DNA of 64,000 nt. Origin: Nodularia sp. NIES-3585 (GTDB taxonomy: Bacteria > Cyanobacteriota > Cyanobacteriia > Cyanobacteriales > Nostocaceae). The stretch lies in the NCBI RefSeq assembly GCF_002218065.1, contig NZ_BDUB01000001.1, forward strand, positions 4,122,099 to 4,186,098, written 5' to 3'. A model generated the notes under the pieces. That model made no database searches. It saw only the letters and a program-made list of their open reading frames with translations, and was not told the DNA's origin. Below are positions 19,881-29,427 of the stretch, in pieces. Each line of letters starts with the position of its first letter. Positions within the stretch are counted from its first letter, which is position 1. The translations under genes were made by a program, and so were the position numbers.

Positions 19881-20549
19881 TCATCTGAGAAACAGATTTA
19901 TTAATGTTTTATTAAAAAGTAGCCAGACTAACCAAAATACAAGATGAAAAATTACTATCATCCAAAACTCAGCTTGATAGGAAGCTTTGCTACTTTTGTG
20001 ATCTAATTGGCGTTGGGCAACAAATCCACCTAACCAACCACCCATAAATTCGCATAGATGTAAAGTCTTTTCTTGCACTCTCCATCGTCCTTTTTTTGCA
20101 CGAGTTTTATCATCAGCGTACAGTGCCAAGGTAATTAAACTCATACAAGGATAAAGGATCAGAGGCATTGGAATGCCCGTAGTCAATAAAAAATGGATTG
20201 AACCCAAGCCAGGTAGTAGAGATAAAAGTAATGTCTCTAAGACTAATGATGAAGATTTCACCATAGGCTTGGATTTCAACTTCATCGGTGTGCTAGAAGA
20301 TGAGGACTGAGATATAGGTTTTGATACCATCACCCCTTGAATCGAAGCATTACACGCGCGTAACTTGCCGTTCTGCTCAACTGCGAGTTGATAACAAATA
20401 ATATCACCAACTTGGGGACGACGGTTAAGATTTTTAAATGCGCTGATGTGAAGAAAGACTTCCTGACTAGCATCACTGAATTGTATAAAACCAAAACCCC
20501 GATCATCTTTCCACGTAGTTAGTTGCCCTTTGCGTAACACAGGTTTCAT
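19881..20549 (-). CDS. Cold-shock domain plus DUF1294 membrane protein
   Basis: 222 residues from MKPVLRKGQLTTW (an ATG two codons earlier is possible). Residues about 5-70 form a cold-shock-type OB fold with DRGFGFIQF and EVFLHISAF (RNP-like motifs). After a Ser-rich linker, about residues 110-222 hold hydrophobic segments and the DUF1294 signature (ALYADDKTRAKKGRWRVQE, then GGWLGGFVAQRQLDHKS). Such fusions are common in bacteria with unknown function, possibly linking RNA binding to the membrane. It converges on hupL. Confidence 0.85.
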   Translation of the reverse strand: MKPVLRKGQLTTWKDDRGFGFIQFSDASQEVFLHISAFKNLNRRPQVGDIICYQLAVEQNGKLRACNASIQGVMVSKPISQSSSSSTPMKLKSKPMVKSSSLVLETLLLSLLPGLGSIHFLLTTGIPMPLILYPCMSLITLALYADDKTRAKKGRWRVQEKTLHLCEFMGGWLGGFVAQRQLDHKSSKASYQAEFWMIVIFHLVFWLVWLLFNKTLINLFLR

Positions 20550-20746
20550 GCACAAGTTGTATGTATATACTTGCTTTATAGTATGCCCCTGTTTATACCA
20601 AAAGATAACAGGAAGTAAAAATTTTGATATTTATCGTCTGACTATTTCTTAAAATCTCGTAGCATAACACACTAAAATGAATAGAACTAATGCGTTAGGC
20701 TAGCCGTGATGCACTTCAACAAAACATAAATTTACAAGGTAAGCTT

Positions 20747-21169
20747 GTGCCTGATATAGCATTACATAGATATCTTCCTCGCCTTCCTGAAGCAGCACTG
20801 CAAGAATTCATAGAATGGTGTGTTTTAGAACAGGCAAAAGCCGCAGGTTGTAATTTTACTCCAGACCAAAGTAAGTTAAATAACTTGCCTCCAGCAGAGT
20901 ATATTCCTAAGCTGATTGACCAGTTCATGAAAGTTAAACCCGACCCCATTAAGGCAGGGTTAGTAGCTGCGATCGCGGGGAAAGAAGCTGACCAACATGG
21001 TTTATCTGGTTTGGCAGTTGTAGCCGATTTTATCGCACTTTATGTCAAGTATTTAATTCCTAAAGAGGGCAACACTCCAGAACAAGCAGAAATGATATTA
21101 ACTGACGCATCACAAAAGCAGTGTGAAAAATTCACAGAAATTGCTAGCAAATATGGTGTAAAGTTCTAG
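20747..21169 (+). CDS. Conserved hypothetical protein between hupL and hupW
   Basis: 140 residues starting at GTG, with caaggtaagctt upstream. Helical and soluble; segments such as LPEAALQEFIEWCVLEQAKA and VAAIAGKEADQHGLSGLAV are visible. No family is recognised. It lies between hupL and the hydrogenase protease gene hupW on the same strand, but it is separated from both by long spacers, with hairpins after it, so a link to hydrogenase is only positional. Confidence 0.6.
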   Translation: MPDIALHRYLPRLPEAALQEFIEWCVLEQAKAAGCNFTPDQSKLNNLPPAEYIPKLIDQFMKVKPDPIKAGLVAAIAGKEADQHGLSGLAVVADFIALYVKYLIPKEGNTPEQAEMILTDASQKQCEKFTEIASKYGVKF

Positions 21170-21187
21170 TTTTAAAATTTTTGTTTT

Positions 21188-21286
21188 AAACCCAGGTCGC
21201 TGGGTTTTGCCTGTGTAGCTGCGACTTCTAGTCGCCAAGGCTTTACTCTCAGAGGTTTTGTCTGTTTAATCAGTCGAACCTCTGAT
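21188..21286 (+). terminator. Terminator-like hairpins between the 20747 gene and hupW
   Basis: AAACCCAG / CTGGGTTT (21188-21207, perfect 8-bp stem, four-base loop, T-rich after it) lies 19 bp past the stop at 21169. A second perfect 9-bp stem, TCAGAGGTT / AACCTCTGA (21249-21285), follows. The first is a likely intrinsic terminator; the second may be a terminator or part of the hupW leader. Confidence 0.6.
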
Positions 21287-21319
21287 TTAGCAACCCATGA
21301 TTACCTAATTTTAAAACTC

Positions 21320-21787
<468 letters not shown>

Positions 21788-21798
21788 ACTTAATTAGC

Positions 21799-21830
21799 AA
21801 TCCAAAATCCAAAATCTAAAATCTAAAATC
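21799..21830. repeat. Heptanucleotide short tandem repeat
   Basis: About four imperfect tandem copies of AATCCAA/AATCTAA between the convergent ends of hupW and the gene at 21834. Confidence 0.75.
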
Positions 21831-21833
21831 GGC

Positions 21834-22208
21834 TTACGCCCAATCACGATAAACAGACAGTTCATCTACCCTCATTTCAAAAGGTACACCTTGACTATCT
21901 GGGGGACAAACACGGATTTTAGCACTGCTGATAATGGAGTTCAGCAACGTTCCCATTGGCACGATTTGTCGCAAAACCCGCCAATTAGTAACTTGATCAG
22001 GACATTCAATGACCAATGTCATCGCATTAGCGCGGGTTGTCACATACCAGCGACAATTAGAAAGCAGGTTTTGAATGATGCGATCGCACCCGTCATAAAA
22101 ATACCTACTAATAGAATACTCTAGTTGTTGTCGCAGGATAATATCTGCCGATGTCGGCTGCTTAGGACGAGAATCATCACTATTAAAATAAAAGTTATTG
22201 TTCGCCAT
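21834..22208 (-). CDS. Small unknown protein, paralogue of the one at 4331
   Basis: 124 residues. The C-terminal about 85 residues align with the protein at 4331-4702 with roughly half the positions identical (CDRIIQNLLSNCRWYVT, AKIRVCPP, LSVYRDW). The first 35 residues are Asn/Ser-rich and divergent. It starts 18 bp after the SagB-like gene in a three-gene minus-strand operon (ankyrin, SagB, this). No domain is recognised. The repeated link with flavoenzymes suggests a shared accessory role, which is inference. Confidence 0.7.
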   Translation of the reverse strand: MANNNFYFNSDDSRPKQPTSADIILRQQLEYSISRYFYDGCDRIIQNLLSNCRWYVTTRANAMTLVIECPDQVTNWRVLRQIVPMGTLLNSIISSAKIRVCPPDSQGVPFEMRVDELSVYRDWA

Positions 22209-22226
22209 CTCTCTTTATGATCCTAG

Positions 22227-23513
22227 TTATTTGCCAATAGCCATCCCATAGAGAACATCTTGATTTGTTTCTAATAATTCTTGGGTTTCATCATCGTAAA
22301 ACGCACCAATTCCACTACAATCAATTCCCAAATAATTACTCACCAAATAAATTCTTTGACCGATAAAACCAGCTAATTGCATAGCAGTTTGATAATTGAT
22401 ATAGTCAGATACAAAAAACAAAGTTACAGCGCCATCTCTAGCGATCGCTTGATTAACGCATAAGTAACCTGTCCTTTCCCCGAAATTACCCGCCTTTAGC
22501 AGATGCGTACCTTTATATAATCCCGGCGATATCCCCTCTACTCGATGTACAACAGAGTAAATTTCGATGTCCTCAAAATTCTCTGTTGGTATTGATTGTG
22601 CAATTTGTCGCCAGATATATAGATAATCTTCTTGAGAAATAAACTGTTTCCGGAAACGTCTAATGGAACGTCTATTCCAAACAGCTTGATAAAACTTCTC
22701 TTTGTCAAAGTTAAACTGTGGCTGTTCTAGTGGCTGTGCTGAACTCTGCTGTACAGCAGTTAGTTCATAGCTATGTTCAATGAATTCATTAGCTTCAAAA
22801 TAATCTGTCCCAGAGACAAAAGGAACCTTCAGCCTTAAACACCTGACTGGCTTTTCTTGCACCTCACCTGAGATTACCCCCGCAGTGATAAACTCTTTAT
22901 TTTCAAAGCCTAAAACTGTATTGAGAGCAAATTTATCAAAGTCAAAAATCAGTTGGATATCTTGATTATGCAGATAAGCTGATGCTGCGATCGCGCCTAA
23001 ATGATGACCGCTATCTAAAAAGCAATATCTCAGGCTTCTATCTTGATATTTCCAGCTAGACCTATAATAAACACAACTAATTAAAAAAATGCATCCCTTG
23101 ATACTTTTACCCGGTATAATATAACTTTCTAGCCCATCATCAATTAATTCATAAATCAGAGTTAGACAATTATTCTCAACTTCTAGATGATATATACCAT
23201 CTATGATTCCCGACATTCCACGAATTTGCACATAAACTTCTGTAGGGTATAAAGCCCCAGCGGAGGGATTTACCCGGAGTTTATAGGGGACATCTTTATA
23301 TGCCTTTTCTAAGGTAACCGCACTGCTTAACCAGATAAACGAATGCACAGGATTATTAAGATTTAATTTCACCCGCCGATAAAACTTTGGATAAACTTTA
23401 AATGAACTTGGCTGAGTGGAAGCATCTACATAATTGGGATTAATCTGTACAGATAAGTAAGAATGCTTGGTTGCATCATGGAAACTTGTCTCTAAATTCT
23501 TACTTTCCGGCAT
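22227..23513 (-). CDS. SagB/ThcOx-type nitroreductase-fold dehydrogenase
   Basis: 428 residues, with two related nitroreductase-like halves. Conserved pieces are YKLRVNPSAGALYPTEVYVQ (the SagB-type signature) and FLDSGHHLGAIAASAYLH in the first half, and WNRRSIRRFRKQ in the second. FMN-dependent enzymes of this type oxidise thiazolines/oxazolines in peptide natural products, or have unknown roles when orphaned, as here; no YcaO, leader peptide or precursor gene is seen nearby. The start overlaps the ankyrin gene by 14 bp. Confidence 0.85.
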   Translation of the reverse strand: MPESKNLETSFHDATKHSYLSVQINPNYVDASTQPSSFKVYPKFYRRVKLNLNNPVHSFIWLSSAVTLEKAYKDVPYKLRVNPSAGALYPTEVYVQIRGMSGIIDGIYHLEVENNCLTLIYELIDDGLESYIIPGKSIKGCIFLISCVYYRSSWKYQDRSLRYCFLDSGHHLGAIAASAYLHNQDIQLIFDFDKFALNTVLGFENKEFITAGVISGEVQEKPVRCLRLKVPFVSGTDYFEANEFIEHSYELTAVQQSSAQPLEQPQFNFDKEKFYQAVWNRRSIRRFRKQFISQEDYLYIWRQIAQSIPTENFEDIEIYSVVHRVEGISPGLYKGTHLLKAGNFGERTGYLCVNQAIARDGAVTLFFVSDYINYQTAMQLAGFIGQRIYLVSNYLGIDCSGIGAFYDDETQELLETNQDVLYGMAIGK

Positions 23514-23964
23514 TTTTGAGTAACCCCAAAATCTCTATATTGCTAGCAAAATCTATAGCTTTATAATCGTCTAAGTTTCTTAATTCCAAATTAGGGTTGT
23601 GTTGTAGAAGTAATTTAGCAACACCTGTTTTTCCTGCTGATGCTGCATACATTAACACAGTTGCCCCATTATCATTTTGATTATTAATATTAATTTTTGC
23701 AGCTAGTAGCAAGCTGATTAACTCGTAATGATTGCCGAAACAAGCAAACCATAAAGCATTATTATTATCATTATTTTTCGCATTAATATTTGCGCCCAAA
23801 TCAATAAGTTCCTTGACAACGGCATAGACTCCTTCTCTAGTAGCTTTCATTAAAGCCGTATCACCATTCTCACCTGCTTGATTTAAGTTTTGGGGATTGT
23901 AGCCGTTTGCTATCAGCCATTGCTTGGTGATTTCGCTGATTTTTTGCTTTTTGATCTGATTCAT
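23500..23964 (-). CDS. Ankyrin-repeat protein
   Basis: 154 residues. About four ankyrin repeats are visible (NGDTALMKATREGVYAVVKE, NNALWFACFGNHYELISLLL, NGATVLMYAASAGKTGVAKL, and a last partial one), after a helical N-terminal segment. Soluble. It is translated with the SagB-like oxidoreductase (14-bp overlap), so it may hold or regulate that enzyme; this is inference. Confidence 0.85.
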   Translation of the reverse strand: MNQIKKQKISEITKQWLIANGYNPQNLNQAGENGDTALMKATREGVYAVVKELIDLGANINAKNNDNNNALWFACFGNHYELISLLLAAKININNQNDNGATVLMYAASAGKTGVAKLLLQHNPNLELRNLDDYKAIDFASNIEILGLLKNAGK

Positions 23965-24573
23965 AACTAATCCTTAATATTCCTCATGTGACTCAGCCAG
24001 GTGAATAATAGGTTATCCCTACTATTGCTCAAAAAAACACACATTCATGATGATTAGGGTCATTAAAAACTCTAGCTATTCGATTAATTAATAGCTTTAA
24101 ACACCCCTTGATAAAACCCTGGTATTTATTTGATGTCTGAATGACTCAGGTTATTATTCAGAGAATATTCACGCAGATTTTCGTCATTTTATTATTGAAT
24201 CTATTTTAGATTCTGCCTAATTTTTAACTGAACCAAAATTAAGGTAAAAATGTCTCAAATAACCATGCACCGCTGTTTATTGAATTTTGGGTTCACTAGC
24301 AACAATTTAGCTTACTTATATATTATCACTCTGATAAGTTTAAATTATGAATCATTTATAAAGATACCAAGACATATTAGGGTTAATTACCTAAATAAAA
24401 CCTAAAAATGCAGCCCAAGCTACAGTCACATTCAAAAAAGTAAGCTAATAGTCATCGACCGAAATTCAATAATTCAATATGCTTTTTCCAAAACTCTTCT
24501 AGAAAGGTTCCAGTGAACGTTTCTACTTTGTTTGAGATGTTTATTTATTAGTTAATGAAAATAACAGCAAATA

Positions 24574-24709
24574 TAGGACTCCTATTTGATTTTTAAACGG
24601 GATTTTTTTAACTTTAGCAAAGCGTGGCGTTAGCCATACCACAGAGACACAGAGATCACAGAGGAAGATAAACAAGAGAAATGTTTACATCTTATTTAGG
24701 ATCGCTATA
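24574..24709 (+). repeat. Dispersed repeat A, copy 2
   Basis: Nearly identical to 282-418 and in the same orientation: taggactcct start, SDR-like interior, accacagagacacagag tract, and atcgctata end. Confidence 0.75.
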
Positions 24710-24757
24710 GCAATTTAATTATAGGAATTCGATTTGATTATTGAAAATATCTAAGTA

Positions 24758-24846
24758 TATGTAGGGTGTGTTATGGCTTTAGCCTAACGCACCGTCTACC
24801 AGTTCTTGGTGCGTTACACTTCGTGATAACGCACCCTACGTATGTT
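24758..24846. repeat. Palindromic dispersed repeat C, copy 2
   Basis: Matches 2734-2815: gtagggtgtgtta at one end and taacgcaccctac at the other, forming a long imperfect hairpin. The outer stem is better preserved than in copy 1. Confidence 0.75.
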
Positions 24847-25152
24847 TCTTATTTAGGATTGTTATAGCAATTTAACTATTAAGTAAGCCGACACTAATAT
24901 TTCCAGCTATGTTAATAACTTTTATGTAGTCGGTGTTGTCGCGCAACGCACTGTCAAAACTTCGGCTTTTTGTGTCAACAATTCCAGGTGCGTTAGCCTA
25001 GGAAAAATTTATATTTCCTAATTTACATTGAATTTCTCTCGCCGACTTACTTACCTACTGTTATCAGTAGTATTAATGTTTCACAAGTTTATATGAACTT
25101 TTTAATTCACCATGTCATAAATTTGACGAAAGTATGATAGATTTTTCTATAT

Positions 25153-25336
25153 CCGGTTCTAGTAGCAATCAGCTATTAGAGGTAACGGGGAAAGTTCGGT
25201 GTAAATCCGGCGCTGTCCCGCAGCTGTAAACCAAGTTTAGATTTTTAGTTTGAAAGATTAAAATTGCATTAGACAGTTCAAAATCCCAAAGTTAAAATTT
25301 AAAATTGCGTAAGTCAGAATACCCGCCGATAGAAAA
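25153..25336 (+). promoter_or_regulatory. Cobalamin riboswitch
   Basis: The core ggtaacggggaaagttcggt / gtaaatccggcgctgtcccg / cagctgtaa matches the conserved J6/3-P6 part of B12 riboswitches, including the invariant GCTGxCCCGCAGCTGTAA segment, and the 3' consensus aagtcagaatacccgcc lies at 25310-25327. It ends 30-40 bp before the ATG at 25367, so it is placed to control translation or early termination of that gene. Confidence 0.93.
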
Positions 25337-25366
25337 GTAAATTTAGCTAAAATCTACGAGGCATAG

Positions 25367-25795
25367 ATGACAGCACAACATACAATATTTGTTTGTACCA
25401 CTTGTGCGAGTAAGTGGGAAGGAGGGAAGCGTGTTGGTGAAAGTGGCGGAGAACAGCTACTTAAACACTTGCAAGCACATTATCCCAATTGGGAATTGAA
25501 CACAGAGTTTAATCTGGAACCAGTGAACTGCATGAGTGCTTGCGATCGCTCTTGTGTGGTATCCTTCGCTTCACATGGTAAATCTACATATCTTTTTGGT
25601 GACATTTTGCCTGATTTATCACCCGCAGCAGTGGCTGGAGTATTCGAGTGTGCAAGTAAATATTATGCCCACCCAGAAGGTTTATTACCGTGGAGTGAAC
25701 GTCCAGAACCACTCAAAAAAGGAATTTTGGCACGTATTCCAGCAGTACCCACTCCCTCAGCGATCAAATCCACCGAAAGAGAACTCTGTAACTAA
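25367..25795 (+). CDS. DUF1636 metal-binding protein under B12 riboswitch control
   Basis: 142 residues. Starts MTAQHTIFVCTTCASKW, and the cysteine pairs (CTTC near residue 10; CMSACDRSC near residues 57-66) form a thioredoxin-like ferredoxin or metal site as in DUF1636. The family is often near cobalt/cobalamin genes. The riboswitch directly upstream supports a link with cobalt uptake or B12 use. No membrane segment. Its exact activity is not known. Confidence 0.85.
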   Translation: MTAQHTIFVCTTCASKWEGGKRVGESGGEQLLKHLQAHYPNWELNTEFNLEPVNCMSACDRSCVVSFASHGKSTYLFGDILPDLSPAAVAGVFECASKYYAHPEGLLPWSERPEPLKKGILARIPAVPTPSAIKSTERELCN

Positions 25796-25979
25796 AAATA
25801 CTAGACTTGAAACATATTTAGGCGATGATCGCCTACCTCAATCTTCCCCTCAGCGTCTCCGCGTCTCTGCGTGAGACATTTTTTATATAATTTTCAATTC
25901 TCAGCCAGCGAAATTTGGTGTTTCATTTGAATAATGTGATTAAATACCAATACCTTCGCCAACCTGACCTTAACCCTAA

Positions 25980-26828
25980 ATGCAAAAATCACAGTCAATT
26001 AAGATTCCCAAAGCAACACGCTACCAAAATGCAGCCATAGATTATTATATGGGACTCACCGGTTCCTCCTATCTACATTACGGCTATTGGGAAGTAATAC
26101 CAAATACTGATGAAGAATTGACCATAACTCAGCTGCGTACAGCACAAGAAGCCTATACAACCAAACTTTTTAGTTTCATCCCCGCAGGAATCAAAACTGT
26201 ACTAGATGTAGGCTGTGGTATTGGTGGTAATGCAAAATCTCTTTGCGAACGTGGACTGAGTGTGGAGGGACTAGCACCCGATGCAATCCAAGAAGAGAAG
26301 TTTATTCAAAATACTAACGGTAAAGTACCTTTCTACTTAACGACATTTGAAGATTTTCAAACTTCACATTCCTATGATTTAGTTCTGTTCAGTGAAAGTA
26401 GCCAATATATAGCTGTGGAAGATTTAGCTCAAGGTGCAGCGCGTTTACTTAATAGTGGTAGTTACTTACTAATAGCAGATATGATGCGCCTTGATGCCGA
26501 ATACAAAGAGGGAATCTTTTCTAACTGTCATATTGCTCATGACCTAAAATCAGCTTTAGAGAAGGCTGGATTGAAATTAATCAAATCTGAAGATATTTCT
26601 CAATCAATTGCACCAACAATTGATTTGTGCCTGAGTAATTTTCGGACTTTTGGACTAACCACATTTAAATATATTGCTGATGTTGTCAAAATAGCAGTTC
26701 CACCTGTACATACAATAGGAAGTTGGGCTTTTAAACGTTGGCTAGAGAAACCAATTGCAGAGGGTCTAGCTGCAAGACAGATTTTTGATCGCCATCTTTG
26801 TTATCAAATTCAACTTTGGCAGTTATAA
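25980..26828 (+). CDS. Class I SAM-dependent methyltransferase
   Basis: 282 residues. The SAM motif VLDVGCGIGGNAKSLCERG is at about residues 77-95, followed by YDLVLFSESSQYI (motif III region). The N-terminal YYMGLTGSSYLHYGYWE resembles small-molecule N- or C-methyltransferases. Substrate unknown. It is 184 bp after the DUF1636 gene on the same strand; a common transcript from the riboswitch is possible but not shown. No signal peptide. Confidence 0.85.
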   Translation: MQKSQSIKIPKATRYQNAAIDYYMGLTGSSYLHYGYWEVIPNTDEELTITQLRTAQEAYTTKLFSFIPAGIKTVLDVGCGIGGNAKSLCERGLSVEGLAPDAIQEEKFIQNTNGKVPFYLTTFEDFQTSHSYDLVLFSESSQYIAVEDLAQGAARLLNSGSYLLIADMMRLDAEYKEGIFSNCHIAHDLKSALEKAGLKLIKSEDISQSIAPTIDLCLSNFRTFGLTTFKYIADVVKIAVPPVHTIGSWAFKRWLEKPIAEGLAARQIFDRHLCYQIQLWQL

Positions 26829-27056
26829 AAACTGCTGAGACACGATGAATTTCAACTGTACAAGAGAGGGCTGAGTGAAAACTTAAAATTCTCACCATGG
26901 AAAGATTTTAAAATATGTTTTTTCAAAGTTGATTTAATCTAGGCGGTCATGTTGAAGCTGCGGTGGCTCAAGAGTTATCATGCAAACATTGTTGAGGAAA
27001 TAATATCAGCTTTTTGCAACGCGACATAGCACAAGTATATCAGGAGTCAATCACTC

Positions 27057-28253
27057 ATGAAATTCCACCACTTCCCACATTCACAGCCACTACATAGCAT
27101 TTTGTCTGCATCTATTTTTCGCGTCTGCCAGAGTTTTGCCGCCAACTATAATTGCTTGACTGGGGTAGCTGTTGCTTTAGTTATTTCTCTCCCAACTTTA
27201 GCTTCAGGTGCGCCGTTGCGAGTGGGTGTGGCTGGTTCGGCTCCTTTCGTAGTTCGCAAAGATACAGACACGAATGGCATTAGTGTTGAAGTCTGGGAAG
27301 AAGTGGCTCGCTCTCAAAATATAGAGTATGAATTAATACCCCAATCCAGCGTTGCTAATGCGCTGGAAGTTGTGAATCAGGGAGAATTGGATTTGCTGAT
27401 TGGCCCCATCACAATTACCGCCCAACGCCTAAAAACAGTTGACTTTACCCAACCCTATTTTTCTACAGAAATTGCCGTCTTAACAGCAGGAGATGATCCC
27501 AGTATTTGGAGTCGGGTAAAACCTTTTTTTGAAACTGCGGTTTTAACTTCTGTGGGCGTATTAGTTATCCTGATGTTCGTGGTTGGGAATTTGGTTTGGT
27601 TGGCGGAACGAAATAAAAATAGCGAGCAATTCCCGAAAAATTACTTCCAGGGAGTGGGTAATGGGATGTGGTTTGCGCTAGTAACATTAACTACAGTGGG
27701 ATATGGCGATCGCGCACCGGTTACCCATATCGGTCGTTTCATCGCCGGAACTTGGATGGTATTAGCTTTAGTCACAGTTTCTTCATTAACAGCCGGACTT
27801 GCTTCAGCCATAACCATCGCCTTATCCGGTGATTCTACTGAACAATTTACCAGTCCGTCAAGCCTACAAGATGCTAGGTTAACAACTGTCAAAGGCTCAT
27901 CTAGTGCTGAAGTTGTGCAGAACTATAGTAGTCGAGTACAAAAAGTGGCAAATTTAGCAGAAGCGGTAAAACTATTGTCTGCGGAAGAAGCCGATGCAGT
28001 AGTTTTCGACCGTCCCGCTATGGAATATTACCTCACGCAAAATCCCAAACTGAATTTAAAGTTAACTAACTTGTCTCTGGGAACTGAGCTTTATGGGTTT
28101 GTCTTACCCATCGATAGTCCTTTAACCAAAGACCTCAACATTGAATTGCGACAGATGTCAGAAAATGGCTCTTTACAAAAAATTGCCACTCGCTGGCTCA
28201 ATTCGACACCCGAAGACACTCAAAATTCGGCAATAGACATCTCCAGAGATTAA
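27057..28253 (+). CDS. GluR0-like ligand-gated potassium channel
   Basis: 398 residues. A signal peptide or N-terminal membrane segment (about 35-50) is followed by a first half of a periplasmic-binding-protein domain (about 53-155, LRVGVAGSAPFVV). Then comes a pore module: TM1 (about 165-185), the selectivity filter TVGYGD at residues 213-218, and TM2 (about 230-252). The second half of the binding domain is about 265-385. This is the layout of prokaryotic ionotropic glutamate receptors such as GluR0 of Synechocystis. The ligand is probably an amino acid. It converges on fdxH at the end of the nif cluster. Confidence 0.9.
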   Translation: MKFHHFPHSQPLHSILSASIFRVCQSFAANYNCLTGVAVALVISLPTLASGAPLRVGVAGSAPFVVRKDTDTNGISVEVWEEVARSQNIEYELIPQSSVANALEVVNQGELDLLIGPITITAQRLKTVDFTQPYFSTEIAVLTAGDDPSIWSRVKPFFETAVLTSVGVLVILMFVVGNLVWLAERNKNSEQFPKNYFQGVGNGMWFALVTLTTVGYGDRAPVTHIGRFIAGTWMVLALVTVSSLTAGLASAITIALSGDSTEQFTSPSSLQDARLTTVKGSSSAEVVQNYSSRVQKVANLAEAVKLLSAEEADAVVFDRPAMEYYLTQNPKLNLKLTNLSLGTELYGFVLPIDSPLTKDLNIELRQMSENGSLQKIATRWLNSTPEDTQNSAIDISRD

Positions 28254-28272
28254 ATAGTTTTTATAACCTTCG

Positions 28273-28298
28273 TAGAGACGTTCCATGGAACGTCTCTA
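28273..28298 (+). terminator. Perfect 26-bp palindrome, probable terminator
   Basis: TAGAGACGTTCC followed directly by its complement ATGGAACGTCTCTA-type arm gives a perfect palindrome, 19 bp after the channel gene's stop, followed by aattcttttt. It can act as an intrinsic terminator. The sequence is also of a type dispersed in Nostoc genomes. Confidence 0.65.
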
Positions 28299-28340
28299 AA
28301 TTCTTTTTCACAAGATGTCTAATATAGCAATCCTATCATC

Positions 28341-28376
28341 ATAAAAAAAGATGAAGGATATAGTTTATCCTTCATC
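28341..28376 (-). terminator. Intrinsic terminator at the end of the nif cluster
   Basis: On the minus strand the stem GATGAAGGATA / TATCCTTCATC with a short loop is followed by TTTTTTTAT. It lies 42 bp past the fdxH stop. This is the cleanest intrinsic terminator in the window. Confidence 0.85.
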
Positions 28377-28417
28377 CTTAATTAAATATTGCTCAGAGTA
28401 GCGGTCAAAGCAATACT

Positions 28418-28717
28418 TTACACAAGATATGGTTCTTGGTGAGTTTTAATTGTGCAATTAGAACGGGGATAAGTAACACAAAGTAGAGCGAATCCTTTAG
28501 ACATTTGCTCGTCATCTAAAAAGATTTGATCAGATTGATCAACTTCACCTTCAACGACTTTTCCTACACAACTAGAGCAAGAACCTGAATGACAAGAGAA
28601 AGGCAATTCAATCCCATTTTCTTCGGCTCCTTCCAAAATGGTAGTTTCTTCATCGATTTCAATTGTGGAGTCGAGTTCTTGCTTTTTGTTGATTAATCTA
28701 ACTTGATAGCTTGCCAT
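28418..28717 (-). CDS. fdxH: Heterocyst [2Fe-2S] ferredoxin FdxH
   Basis: 99 residues from the ATG giving [15 protein letters not shown], preceded by gaggagaatcgg; a longer frame upstream is rejected because FdxH is about 99 aa. The plant-type cluster motif is [13 protein letters not shown] with a last cysteine in LLCVTYP. FdxH is the heterocyst-specific electron donor to dinitrogenase reductase. It is the last gene of the nif cluster here and follows hesAB, as in Anabaena. Confidence 0.97.
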   Translation of the reverse strand: MASYQVRLINKKQELDSTIEIDEETTILEGAEENGIELPFSCHSGSCSSCVGKVVEGEVDQSDQIFLDDEQMSKGFALLCVTYPRSNCTIKTHQEPYLV

Positions 28718-28977
28718 TTTCCGATTCTCCTCAAAATTTATACAATGAGATTGATTTTGCGAAGTTTGTGAGTTTCTGTTACGTAGTGAACTCCAAACTT
28801 CCAGAAACAGCGCGGAAGAGGACACTGCATTGATGGGGTTCCTCCGGCTGTAAGTAATGGCAAGTGGCATCGGTTTCACCAACTTGCGCTTTTCCCAAAC
28901 CCGTAGATTAGCAAGTGTCCATCATTTCTACGGGAAGCTTTAAAGGCTCAATTACGAATTACGAATTAACAGCGGTA

Positions 28978-29349
28978 CTAGCTGCAAGGTACACCAGTGG
29001 GTGTGCCATCATCTGTTTTGAATGATTTGCCGCAACCGCAGGTATCACTTGCATTGGGGTTAGTGAACTTAAAGCCACTTTCCATTACCCCTTCTACAAA
29101 ATCGACTACAACCCCGTCCAATAACGGCGCACTTTTGGCATCAACGTAAATCAACACATTACCTTGTTGAATTACCAAATCATCTGGTTGTGGTTTGCTA
29201 GTGACATCAATTCCATATTCATAGCCATTGCAACCACCATCTTTTACAGATATACGGATGCCTTTTGAAGCGTCATTATTGTCAGAGGAAGAACCTCTGA
29301 TAAATGCGCGCAGACGAAACTCTGCTTTTTCTGTTAAACTAACAGCCAT
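28978..29349 (-). CDS. hesB: HesB, IscA-type iron-sulfur carrier
   Basis: 123 residues. The A-type motif is present: a first cysteine in VKDGGCNGYEYG and the C-terminal CGCGKSF pair. The family delivers iron-sulfur clusters, here presumably for nitrogenase maturation. It lies 78 bp after hesA and 260 bp before fdxH on the same strand. The C-terminus ends PTGVPCS, with an extra cysteine. Confidence 0.95.
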   Translation of the reverse strand: MAVSLTEKAEFRLRAFIRGSSSDNNDASKGIRISVKDGGCNGYEYGIDVTSKPQPDDLVIQQGNVLIYVDAKSAPLLDGVVVDFVEGVMESGFKFTNPNASDTCGCGKSFKTDDGTPTGVPCS

Positions 29350-29427
29350 TACGTCTCCTGATGTGTTGCGATAAAGTTTTGGTGTCAGTTATCAGTTATC
29401 AAATGACTAATGACTAATGACCAATAA

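Larger units (their letters stand above)
23965..25150. other. Repeat-rich spacer, no gene seen
   Basis: About 1.2 kb of mostly AT-rich DNA. It contains dispersed repeat A (24574-24709), palindromic repeat C (24758-24846) and a G/C-richer patch (24925-25010) with gtgcgttagcc/cgcaacgcact inverted segments. No frame resembles a protein. The 3' end leads into the cobalamin riboswitch. Confidence 0.6.
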
